The position numbers and the translations under genes were made by a program. This document shows, in pieces, positions 8,800-16,629 of a stretch of DNA of 64,000 nt; positions within the stretch are counted from its first letter, which is position 1; each line of letters starts with the position of its first letter. This DNA is from Rhizobium rhizogenes (lineage in GTDB: Bacteria > Pseudomonadota > Alphaproteobacteria > Rhizobiales > Rhizobiaceae), in assembly GCF_002005205.3 (NCBI RefSeq), contig NZ_CP019702.2, positions 1,182,001 through 1,246,000 of the forward strand. The letters are read 5' to 3'. Under the pieces are notes generated by a model. The model was not told the DNA's origin. It saw only the letters and a list, made by a program, of their open reading frames with translations, and did not search any database.

Positions 8800-11175
8800 A
8801 TGTCTCCTCTGCTTTGGACAATGGGATTATCGTTTAAAAAGGCGATCCGGACAGTCTTTGGCATCGTGCTGGTTCTGGCCGGTATCGCTTCCTTGAATCC
8901 GGCAGAAGCCCGAAGTTCCCTGGAAAAGAGAATAGCGTTTGTTGTGGGCAATGCCGCCTATAAGGCGGGCGCCTTACCGACACCGGCCAATGATGCCGGC
9001 TTGATTGCCCAAACCTTGCAGGCAGCCGGTTTTGATGTGATCGGTGCGCGCGACCTTGACCAGAACGGATTGCGTGACGCGATGAGGGACTTTCTGACGA
9101 AAGCGAATGCATCGGGACCCGATACCGTCGTTTTTGTCTATCTGGCCGGCTATGGGGTGCAATATCAGGGTGATAATTATTTCGTACCGGTCGATGCGCA
9201 GATCAAGCAAGCCACGGATGTGCCCGTCGAAGCCCTGCGGATAACCGATTTCACGAGATCGCTGGCCAGTCTTGACAATCGCGGCAGCATCGTTGTGCTT
9301 GATGCGGCAAGAGCCAATCCGTTTGTGCAGTCCAGTCAGCCGCTGGCTGGTGGTCTGGCGCTTGTCGATCCGGACGCCAATCAGCTGATTGCCTTTAATG
9401 CCGCGCCGGGCACGGTCGCTCCGCAGGAGGCTGGCCCTTACGGTTCCTACGCCCATGCCCTGGCGGAAATGATCCGCACGGGCGGGCTCCCGCTCGGCGA
9501 TGTGTTCGACCGGATACGGCTGCGCGTCAGCGATCTGACCAGAGGCAGTCAGATTTCCTGGAATGCCTCCAAATTCAAGGATGCATTCACGTTTTTCGAT
9601 CTTGGTCCCAATCCACCCACCGCTCAGGTTGCCGAGGATGATGCGGCCGTCCGGACGAAGCCGATCGGTGACTTCGACGAACGGGATGCCTATTTCGCCG
9701 CGCTTGATCGCGACACGATGCGTGCATACGAGGATTTCCTGGCGGCCTATCCGAACGGTTCAATGGCAAGGCGAGTGCGGGCGATTGTTGCGGTGCGCCG
9801 CGAAGCGATCACCTGGCGCGAAACCTGGAATGTCGATACGCCGGAGGCCTATTGGTCCTATCTGAGGCGGTATCCGCATGGCCCGCACGTCTGGGATGCC
9901 CGCCGTCGTCTCGACCATTTCGAGGCAGCACTTGAGCCGCCGCCGTCATTCTCGATGATCGCATATGGCGTGCCGCCCCCGCCACAGCCGGAAATCGTCT
10001 ATGTCGGGCGGCCTGTCGTGTATTTCGATGATGCGGATTTCATTTATGCGCCGCTACCGCCCGTTTTTCTGGCGCCGCCTCCGCCGGATTTCGTGACGCT
10101 CCCGCCGCCCAGACCCCCAGTCGATCTTTACGTGCTGCCGGAGCCGGTCTTTGTTCCGGTTCCTCAATGGGTGGAGCCCCCGCGTGATGTTGCGCCGCCC
10201 GAAAACAACATCATCTTCAACAACATCCACAATTCTGTCGTCAACAACACGGTTATCCATGAGAACGAGGCCGTACCGGCTGCGCCGTCCGGATTGACGA
10301 CGGGAGAAAAGCTCGCCGGCGCGGCCGTCATTGCCGGAGCGGGTGCGGCAGCGCTGCACGTTGCCTTGCCGCCCTCGGTACAGAAAAAGGCCGAGGCAGT
10401 GCAAAAGCAGGTTCCGACCCAAACCGGGACGCCGACACCCGCAGCCGGTCTGGTGCCGGCGCCGCCCCATTCGGTTCAGCCCCGGACACAACAGATGCAG
10501 ACCGGACCTGTTGCGGCCCATGCGCTGCCAGGCGCGGACGGCGAGCCGCTGCCAACCGCCGGCCAGCCGGCAAACAGGCAGCAAGCGGCGCCGGTAGAGA
10601 AAACGCCACCGCCCAAAACAGAACCCGAGACGGCGCAGAAACCGACGGCGGTTATGCAACCGCCGCTTCACGGCGCAAATCCCGGTGCACATGTGCTTCC
10701 TGGTGCAAAGGGTCAGCCACAGCAGCCCGAAGTTAATTCGTCTGCCGCGAAAGGCCAGGGCAACGTCACCGGCACGCCGGCGCCGGCGGCAGTTCCGAAT
10801 GCCAAACTGAAGGCAGATGTCGCTCCTCCGGCGCCTGAAGCGCACGGCCAGGCAGCAAAGCCCGCCACACCGGTAATGAATGACAAGCGGCCGGCAAAGT
10901 CCGGTATTCCCGATAATGGCGAGCCTCGGCTCGGTCATCAGGGTCATGTTGTTCCGCTGCCCTTCCATGAGGCCGCTCCGCCGCCGTCTCTGCCCAAGGA
11001 GCCACATGTGGCTGCGCCGGCGCATGCACACGCACCAAAACCAGAGGCGGAACCGAAACCCAGACCGCAGGCCCCGCCCCAGTCAAAGCCGATGGTGGGC
11101 GAGCAGCAATCGAAGAAACCGCAGGCTGCTGAAAGGAAGAAGTGCGGTGCTCCGGATTTACCGGCATGTTCCTAG
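8800..11175 (+). CDS. Secreted caspase-like (peptidase C14) protein with both catalytic residues replaced
   Basis: The protein has 791 residues. A signal peptide covers about residues 1-38 (hydrophobic core FGIVLVLAGIASL, then AEARS). A caspase p20-like domain follows at about 43-270, with RIAFVVGNAAY and NDAGLIAQTL as in orthocaspases. The catalytic His of the usual GHG motif is Tyr118 (LAGYGVQ), and the catalytic Cys of DACR is Ala170 (LDAARANPF). The C-terminal half is rich in Pro and Ala, with the pattern LPGA-x-G-x-P seen twice and an Asn-rich patch around residue 470. It is therefore probably a non-proteolytic scaffold or binding protein in the envelope. The ATG follows TTGGAGGAAAG; an in-frame TTG 15 bases upstream is less likely. 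Confidence 0.85.
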   Translation: MSPLLWTMGLSFKKAIRTVFGIVLVLAGIASLNPAEARSSLEKRIAFVVGNAAYKAGALPTPANDAGLIAQTLQAAGFDVIGARDLDQNGLRDAMRDFLTKANASGPDTVVFVYLAGYGVQYQGDNYFVPVDAQIKQATDVPVEALRITDFTRSLASLDNRGSIVVLDAARANPFVQSSQPLAGGLALVDPDANQLIAFNAAPGTVAPQEAGPYGSYAHALAEMIRTGGLPLGDVFDRIRLRVSDLTRGSQISWNASKFKDAFTFFDLGPNPPTAQVAEDDAAVRTKPIGDFDERDAYFAALDRDTMRAYEDFLAAYPNGSMARRVRAIVAVRREAITWRETWNVDTPEAYWSYLRRYPHGPHVWDARRRLDHFEAALEPPPSFSMIAYGVPPPPQPEIVYVGRPVVYFDDADFIYAPLPPVFLAPPPPDFVTLPPPRPPVDLYVLPEPVFVPVPQWVEPPRDVAPPENNIIFNNIHNSVVNNTVIHENEAVPAAPSGLTTGEKLAGAAVIAGAGAAALHVALPPSVQKKAEAVQKQVPTQTGTPTPAAGLVPAPPHSVQPRTQQMQTGPVAAHALPGADGEPLPTAGQPANRQQAAPVEKTPPPKTEPETAQKPTAVMQPPLHGANPGAHVLPGAKGQPQQPEVNSSAAKGQGNVTGTPAPAAVPNAKLKADVAPPAPEAHGQAAKPATPVMNDKRPAKSGIPDNGEPRLGHQGHVVPLPFHEAAPPPSLPKEPHVAAPAHAHAPKPEAEPKPRPQAPPQSKPMVGEQQSKKPQAAERKKCGAPDLPACS

Positions 11176-11251
11176 GCAACGGGCATGGAAAAAGAAGCTG
11201 TTTTGGAAGGACTGCGGCAGCGGCTGGCCACGAGTGGAGGATCTGTCGCTG

Positions 11252-12103
11252 ATGTTCGCGGCGCGGTGCATGGCATACAGGGTCTCATCTGCCATGGCAC
11301 TCTTTCGGGCGGCGGCGCTGTCATTGCCGTTGATAGTGCTGGGAACTCATTCCGCATTGGGTCAGGATGCAGCCTCTTCCGATAGCCAGTGGGTCATAAC
11401 GCTTGGCGGGTCCGTCGAATACGGTCCCTCCCATGAAGGGTCGAAGCACCGGTCCTTCAGCGGCCTGCCGTCTTTCGATTTTCGGCGGCTCGGCGAAGCG
11501 CCTGAATATAGCGCGCCGGACGATAATATCGACTACGGACTGTTCGATATCGGCGGGGTCGGCATAGGCCCGGTCGTCGGGGTGAGAGGCGGACGATCGG
11601 CATTCGATGATACCGAGCTGCAGGGTCTGCATTCGGTGCATTGGAACCTGGACGCCGGCGTCTTCACACAATACTGGCCATTGGAGGATCGCCTGCGCGT
11701 ACGTGCGGAAACGCGTCAGGCGCTATGGGGCGGAGACGGTCTGCTGGCCGATCTTTATCTCGACTGGTTCCAGCCGGTCGGTGATCGCTGGCTGCTGTCC
11801 GCCGGTCCGCGCCTGTCTCTGGCGAATGGAACCTATATGCACAACAATTTCGGGGTTTCCGCCGAGGAAGCCGCCAGAAGCGGTCGTGTCGAGCCATTCG
11901 AGGCGAATGGCGGCCTCAAATCTCTCGGTTTCACTGTGGCGGCCACCTATATGCTGACGCCTGCCTGGAGCGTGCAAACCTACGTCAAATATAGCCGCCT
12001 GATGGGTGATGCCGCCGACAGCCCCGTTACCTCAAGGCTTGGATCGGCCGATCAGAACGTCATCGGTATCACGCTCAACCGCTCATTCCAGATCGGGTTT
12101 TGA
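11252..12103 (+). CDS. MipA/OmpV-family outer-membrane protein
   Basis: The protein has 283 residues with an N-terminal signal peptide (AALSLPLIVLGTHSALGQ). Amphipathic beta strands follow, with alternating aromatic residues and the terminal aromatic NRSFQIGF typical of outer-membrane barrels. Family features include WVITLGGSVEYGPSHEGS near the N-terminus and the LGSADQNVIGITLNR end. MipA/OmpV proteins are barrels variously linked to murein enzymes, osmotic response and antibiotic entry. The start at 11252 has GGAGG 11 bases upstream; the frame is open much further upstream but only as an overlap of the caspase-like gene. It lies 76 bases after that gene and may be co-transcribed with it. Confidence 0.85.
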   Translation: MFAARCMAYRVSSAMALFRAAALSLPLIVLGTHSALGQDAASSDSQWVITLGGSVEYGPSHEGSKHRSFSGLPSFDFRRLGEAPEYSAPDDNIDYGLFDIGGVGIGPVVGVRGGRSAFDDTELQGLHSVHWNLDAGVFTQYWPLEDRLRVRAETRQALWGGDGLLADLYLDWFQPVGDRWLLSAGPRLSLANGTYMHNNFGVSAEEAARSGRVEPFEANGGLKSLGFTVAATYMLTPAWSVQTYVKYSRLMGDAADSPVTSRLGSADQNVIGITLNRSFQIGF

Positions 12104-12159
12104 ATTTTGCGCTTCCGTTTCATGCTGGCGGCATGTCGCGCGTCACGGGAGTGGCGCCG

Positions 12160-12522
12160 CTACGCTTGCCTGGCGCCGGCGATCAGCCAGACGCCGGCGA
12201 GGATCAGACCGCTGCCGACGATTTGAAATCCGACGATCGGTTCGCCGAAGGCAAACCAGCCTGTGGCGATGACCAGCACGTAGCTGATGCCGGACAGCGG
12301 AAAGGCCTTGCTGAGGTCGAGTTCGGCGAGAACCGTCATCCAGATGAAGAAGCAGATGATCTCGACGGCGATGGCCGCCAGAATCCAGTGCGAGGTCAAC
12401 GCATTCTCCAGCCATGTCATTCCCCCGGTATTGCCGAGTTGCGCCGCGCCAAGCTTGGTGAAGATCTGGAACAATGTGTTGAGGACGGGTACGGCAAGCC
12501 ATGTCAGGCGGATCGGTGTCAT
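12160..12522 (-). CDS. Small four-helix SMR/EamA-type membrane protein (cluster copy 1)
   Basis: The protein has 120 residues and about four membrane helices. It has the stretch LSKAFPLSGISYVLVIATGW followed by FGEPI near residue 75-95, typical of EmrE, SugE and ArnE/ArnF-like proteins. It is the last gene of the minus-strand cluster and its start overlaps the stop of the acyltransferase gene. Another protein of the same type is encoded at 15322-15675. Two unequal SMR proteins in one operon often act as a heterodimeric exporter or lipid flippase. The substrate is unknown. Confidence 0.8.
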   Translation of the reverse strand: MTPIRLTWLAVPVLNTLFQIFTKLGAAQLGNTGGMTWLENALTSHWILAAIAVEIICFFIWMTVLAELDLSKAFPLSGISYVLVIATGWFAFGEPIVGFQIVGSGLILAGVWLIAGARQA

Positions 12523-13667
12523 CAGTTCTCCTCATCCTGCGAAAAGAACGGCGAAACCAGCTGTAACAATGCCTGCAGCAGCGGATTGCGGTGGCGGAAG
12601 AACATGGTGTTTGCCGTCAGCCGGCTGCCAAGCCGAATCTTGTTTTCATAATAGGCCTGACCACTCTGGTAGCGGGAAAGGCCATGATCGAGGCAATAGC
12701 GCAGATTGGTAAACCAGCTGAGGAAGTAGAGATTGTAAGGCCGTCCCTGCTCGGCATCCATGCAGAAGAACTTGTCGATTGCGAGCCGCTCGTCATGAAC
12801 GATCAGATTGGCGGCAAGCAGCGTATCGCCGACGAAATAGAGGAAGCAAAAAGCGCGGCCCGCCATATGGGTGAGGATGCCCTCGAAATAGGCTGGGGTC
12901 AGTTCCTCGAACTGCCATTCGCTGCGATTGCGCGTGTCGTGGTAAAGCGTCATCACCCGGGAAAGCAGATCGCCTATATCGGTTCTGATTTCCACCCTGA
13001 CGGCATCGAGGGATTTCAGTTTGCGCCGCATGTCTTTTCGCGTACCTGCCGACAGTCGGGCCATGTAGTCGTCGATTGTCTTGAAATCGATATCAAGCCA
13101 TGCGGTTGGCAGGCTGCCGATGGCGGCATAGCGGTGTTTTGAAAGCAGGACGCCGAATTCGGCGGCAACCGGCGCCGGGATATCTTTTATCCCCATCAGT
13201 CCGCAGCCCTCTCGAGCCGCAAGCGCCTCGAAGGCGATGAGCAATTCCGCCAGCAGAACCTCGCGGCGTTCTTCCGGTACGTCGGTATGAAAGCCGATCG
13301 CGCCGGTTTCGGTGCAGGGTGAACCAAGACAGGCGAGCCGCAGAACGAGAAAGCCCGAAACATGGCGTCTCATGCGGCGTATCAGCCGGCGCGCCACGCC
13401 GTCTTCGAGTGTGGTATCCAGCGGATAGGGGCACAGGAATGCCGGTATGGCGGCGCTGATTTTTCCATTTTCCGTGACGGTCAGGTAACGCCACTCGAAG
13501 TCGCCAATGCCGGCATCTTCTATCGCCAGCAGGCAATCATAATCCTCGACATGGCCGTGGAAGCAGGCGTTCCACGCCTCCCGGCCGATAGCGCGGATCG
13601 TATCGTAGACCTGCGCGACGGGCTTGGCATTCCCGGGCAAGGACTGCTTATGGGCGAACTGCAGCAT
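12522..13667 (-). CDS. GNAT-fold acyltransferase (FemAB/BioF2-like)
   Basis: The protein has 381 residues. The C-terminal half (about 180-350) carries the Acetyltransf_6-type pattern: a helical stretch RLSAGTRKDMRRKLKS, then RAFCFLYFVGDTLLAANLIV, then LYFLSWFTNLRYCLDHGLSRYQSGQ. Such proteins transfer an acyl or aminoacyl group to an amine or hydroxyl, for example in cell-wall peptide or lipid biosynthesis. Its 5' end overlaps the hydrolase gene by 20 bases and its stop touches the SMR gene, so it belongs to the same transcript. The substrate is not predictable. Confidence 0.75.
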   Translation of the reverse strand: MLQFAHKQSLPGNAKPVAQVYDTIRAIGREAWNACFHGHVEDYDCLLAIEDAGIGDFEWRYLTVTENGKISAAIPAFLCPYPLDTTLEDGVARRLIRRMRRHVSGFLVLRLACLGSPCTETGAIGFHTDVPEERREVLLAELLIAFEALAAREGCGLMGIKDIPAPVAAEFGVLLSKHRYAAIGSLPTAWLDIDFKTIDDYMARLSAGTRKDMRRKLKSLDAVRVEIRTDIGDLLSRVMTLYHDTRNRSEWQFEELTPAYFEGILTHMAGRAFCFLYFVGDTLLAANLIVHDERLAIDKFFCMDAEQGRPYNLYFLSWFTNLRYCLDHGLSRYQSGQAYYENKIRLGSRLTANTMFFRHRNPLLQALLQLVSPFFSQDEEN

Positions 13668-14463
13668 GGCTTGCCTCGAAAAAATCGGCCGTGAACCCCG
13701 CGACCTGCCGATGCTGACGATCGAGATGGATCATATGGTAGCTGTCCTTGATCCACCTGAGTTCATGCGGTCCGCCAATATGTTCGGAAATGTAGAGGGC
13801 GTGTCTTGGGTTGCTCAGATCGTCTTCTTCCGCATGCAGGATCAGTGTCGGTGTCAGGATCTGCGGCAGGGTTCCGCGAAGCGCCTTGCCGAGCCGGTAC
13901 ATTTCGACGATGCCTTTGCCGGGGAATTTTTCGAGCATGCCCTCGCCAGCCATGCCCTCGACCATGCGCCGCATCCGCTCGTCCTTGATGCCGAGCGACC
14001 CATTTTCCCTGAAGTTGAGACGGTCGAGGAAGGGGATGCGGGACAACCAGCCGATATGCGATGACAGCAACGTATAGTGCCTGGGAACATCCCAGCCATC
14101 ATAATGGAAGCAGGGCGAATAAATGGCGACAGCCTTGATCAGATCCGGCCGCTGCCGGGCCGCAAGCAGTGACAGTTCGCCGCCAACGCAGATGCCCGCC
14201 GCAAACATGTGTTGCGTTCGTTCTGCAAGGAATTCGGAAGCCTGCAACACACTTGTCAGCCAGTCTTTCCACTGCGTCCGGCGCAATGTCCTGATATCCT
14301 GCCCGTGACCGGCCAGCAGCGGCGCATGGACGCTGTAGCCCCGGCGATTGAGCTGGCGGGCGACGAGCCTCATCTCCGCCGGCGCTCCGGTCAGGCCGTG
14401 TATCAGCAGCACGCCTTTTCCATTTGTGCCTTCAAGGTAGAAACTCAATTCCTCAGACCTCAT
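13648..14463 (-). CDS. Alpha/beta hydrolase with a Cys nucleophile
   Basis: The protein has 271 residues with an alpha/beta-hydrolase fold of the serine aminopeptidase/monoacylglycerol lipase type. GVLLIHGLTGAP (residue 17 on) gives the oxyanion region. The nucleophile elbow reads AAGICVGGE, so Cys92 stands where Ser is usual. The acid lies in LILHAEEDD and the His in SYHMIHLD. Cys nucleophiles occur in dienelactone hydrolases and some acyltransferases. The start at 14463 overlaps the desaturase stop by 11 bases and follows CGGAG; a start 48 bases upstream lies wholly inside the desaturase gene. Confidence 0.85.
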   Translation of the reverse strand: MRSEELSFYLEGTNGKGVLLIHGLTGAPAEMRLVARQLNRRGYSVHAPLLAGHGQDIRTLRRTQWKDWLTSVLQASEFLAERTQHMFAAGICVGGELSLLAARQRPDLIKAVAIYSPCFHYDGWDVPRHYTLLSSHIGWLSRIPFLDRLNFRENGSLGIKDERMRRMVEGMAGEGMLEKFPGKGIVEMYRLGKALRGTLPQILTPTLILHAEEDDLSNPRHALYISEHIGGPHELRWIKDSYHMIHLDRQHRQVAGFTADFFEASHAAVRP

Positions 14464-15325
14464 GCCGAAGCTCCGCGCTCCGGTTTTCCGGGGCCATGAA
14501 ACCGAGCGCATGACAGGTGCTGATCACATGCGTACCGGCTCGCTCCTGTTCGTCCCTGATCTGTTCGTGCAGGGACGAAAGTTTCGTCCAGTGGGTTCGC
14601 GGCCGGTAATGATGCTCGGCGTGATAGCCATTGCCAAACCAGAGCCAGTTGTAGAAGGGCTTGTGGCTGCTGACGCCCCAGGCGATCGGTTCGTCCGGGT
14701 CTCCATGAAGATGCTCGTAATAGCCGTTGAGTGAGGACAGGCAATTGCCGGCATAATAGAAGGGCAGGAAGAACAGCACGGCCTTCCAGTCATGGATAAG
14801 GGCAATCGCCACCAGGCCGAGGAACGCCAGAAGTTCAAAACGACCCCATGCGGCGTCGAAAGGATGCCGCTTGGCGATGGCCTTATGGATGTCACCGAGA
14901 CTGTCGCGGAAGAAGCTCTTCAGCGTGTAGGACCAGACATTTTCCGGCTCGCCGTTCCGGCCATGGCGATAGATCGACAGCAGATCGACCGTTTCGCCCC
15001 TCTCGTCCGGCCGGTCGCTGTTGCCGGAGTGATGGCGCATATGCACCCAGTGATAATAGGTTTGGGAAAAGCCGATCGCCACCGATTCCATGAGGCTGAA
15101 GGCGTAATTCATCCAGCGCGGCTTGAAATAGGGGGTGTGGATGAAATTATGCGAGATGCTGTTGATGTTCCAGGATATCGATAGGGCATAGAGGCAGCCC
15201 AGGATCAATGACGCCCAGAGCGGCCTGCTCTGAAAGCCGGCGATCAGGTAGACGTCGAACACGAGATGCGCGACGGCGGCGAGCACGGGTGCCGCATCCC
15301 ATCTGGTATGAGCAAAGATTTTCAT
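14453..15325 (-). CDS. Membrane-bound di-iron desaturase/hydroxylase (fatty acid desaturase family)
   Basis: The protein has 290 residues with about four membrane helices. The three histidine boxes are intact: His59-x3-His63 (HNFIH), His95-x2-His98-His99 (HMRHH) and His235-x2-His238-His239 (HAEHH), which bind the two irons. The family acts on acyl chains, carotenoids, and in RtxC on the amino acid dihydrorhizobitoxine. The start at 15325 overlaps the stop of the SMR gene as ATGA. Its neighbours are amine and amino-acid enzymes rather than fatty-acid genes, so a small soluble or lipid-linked substrate is as likely as a phospholipid. Confidence 0.88.
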   Translation of the reverse strand: MKIFAHTRWDAAPVLAAVAHLVFDVYLIAGFQSRPLWASLILGCLYALSISWNINSISHNFIHTPYFKPRWMNYAFSLMESVAIGFSQTYYHWVHMRHHSGNSDRPDERGETVDLLSIYRHGRNGEPENVWSYTLKSFFRDSLGDIHKAIAKRHPFDAAWGRFELLAFLGLVAIALIHDWKAVLFFLPFYYAGNCLSSLNGYYEHLHGDPDEPIAWGVSSHKPFYNWLWFGNGYHAEHHYRPRTHWTKLSSLHEQIRDEQERAGTHVISTCHALGFMAPENRSAELRHEV

Positions 15326-15675
15326 AGTCCGGTTGCTCCGACACAGGCCACGCCGGCGGTAACGAGAAACACGCCTGTCGCGTGACGGAGGTTGATATTT
15401 TCCCTGAAAATGACGGCGCCGGCGCCGACGGTCGCCACATAGCTCAGCGCCATCAGCGGAAAGGCGATGGTGAGAGGCACGCTGGCAAGCACGCTTGTCC
15501 AGACAAGAAGTTCGATGGCCCAGAAGGCGATGCCGAGCCAGGTCAGTGGTTTGGCGAGCGTCGTCAGCATGGGGCCGTCGCTGGCGGCCTGCTTGAAGCA
15601 GACCTCGCGCGCCGTTTCCGCCAGCACGCAAAAGAGGATCAGGGAGAGCGTGGGCACGGTAAGGCTGCCGGTCAT
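15322..15675 (-). CDS. Small four-helix SMR/EamA-type membrane protein (cluster copy 2)
   Basis: The protein has 117 residues and four membrane helices. It has ETAREVCFKQA near residue 20, where the conserved Glu of SMR proteins sits, and VPLTIAFPLMALSYVATV in helix 3, matching the other copy's AFPLSGISYVLV. Its start overlaps the end of the arginase-fold gene and its stop overlaps the desaturase start. Together with the protein at 12160-12522 it could form a heterodimer, as ArnE/ArnF do when flipping a lipid-linked amino sugar. That role is inference. Confidence 0.8.
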   Translation of the reverse strand: MTGSLTVPTLSLILFCVLAETAREVCFKQAASDGPMLTTLAKPLTWLGIAFWAIELLVWTSVLASVPLTIAFPLMALSYVATVGAGAVIFRENINLRHATGVFLVTAGVACVGATGL

Positions 15676-16625
15676 CCCATCGTTTCCGCTAGAACTTCCA
15701 GCAATGCGTGATTTGCAGCGCTGTTGATGTTTCGCACCACATCGGCCGCCTGACGCAGGCGTGGCTGGTCGATGAATATTTCAGCCTGCTTGAGCAGGCG
15801 GGTCGTGAGGCCTCCAGCATAATACGGCGCAGAATAATCGCCGATCACATCAGCGCCGATGACGTGATGCCGGCTACCGATTTCGCTGATCAGCGCCATC
15901 AGATAGGGCAGCCGCATGCGCCCCTGATCCCAGTTGGTCACGGCGTCATCGACGGCGAGCACGTCTTTGTCGATGGTGAAATAGACGGCTTCGGTGCTGA
16001 TGCGGCTGAGTATCCGGTCGATGAAATTGTCCTCGCCGATCTCGGAGATGGAATTCCAGTGCAAGGCGCCTCTGTCCTGACGGTAGCTTGCGCCGTTGCC
16101 ATAATCGGCCTTCACCCGGCTCGGCGGATGTTCGTACGGATAGAGCTCCAGCTTGCCTTGTCGCAGCCAGCTCAGGTTGGCGCCCTTGCGCTCGGGATTG
16201 CGCAGATCGCTGCTGCAGACCCCAATGGTCACGACCTTTGCGACATTGGCATTTGAAAGTGCGCTGTTGATCCATGAGCCGCAATGCATGCCGCCTTCGA
16301 AATTCACCCAGTCGGGGTGGTTGTCGAAATGGACGAGCGTGGTGGAAACCGGGTACCGTTCGAGAGCGGCATCCAGCAGCAGGGCGGTCACATGGTGGAA
16401 ATCGCCCGAACCAATGAAGGCAAGCTGCGGTCCTTTGCTGCGCGGTGGCAGCGATCTGGCTATGTCCCGCCCCAGTTCGGCAAGCATCTTCTGCCTGCCC
16501 CACAGTCTGATTGCCTTGCCGCTCGACTTGTCGACATGGTGGCACGCGCCCGCAAGCGTACAGGCGCGCACGAAGTCCGGCTGCAACTCCAAAGCATCGT
16601 CGAGATGAAGGAGGAGAAGCTGCAC
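15672..16625 (-). CDS. Arginase/ureohydrolase-fold protein
   Basis: The protein has 317 residues. Metal-binding motifs of the ureohydrolase superfamily are recognisable: GSGDFHH near residue 72, FDNHPDW with Asp101, His103 and Asp105, and FTIDKDVLAVDD near residue 197. The order matches GGDHS, DAHxD and DxDxxDP of arginase and agmatinase, but with altered flanking residues, so the substrate is probably not plain arginine. Members hydrolyse guanidino, formimino or related amide groups using two Mn ions. It starts 4 bases after the aminotransferase and overlaps the SMR gene. Confidence 0.75.
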   Translation of the reverse strand: MQLLLLHLDDALELQPDFVRACTLAGACHHVDKSSGKAIRLWGRQKMLAELGRDIARSLPPRSKGPQLAFIGSGDFHHVTALLLDAALERYPVSTTLVHFDNHPDWVNFEGGMHCGSWINSALSNANVAKVVTIGVCSSDLRNPERKGANLSWLRQGKLELYPYEHPPSRVKADYGNGASYRQDRGALHWNSISEIGEDNFIDRILSRISTEAVYFTIDKDVLAVDDAVTNWDQGRMRLPYLMALISEIGSRHHVIGADVIGDYSAPYYAGGLTTRLLKQAEIFIDQPRLRQAADVVRNINSAANHALLEVLAETMG

Positions 16626-16629
16626 GACC

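Noticed and set aside
11185..11385. 66-codon plus-strand ORF overlapping the start of the MipA/OmpV gene
   Set aside because: It lies in another frame across the ribosome-binding site and signal peptide of the real gene and shows no family features.
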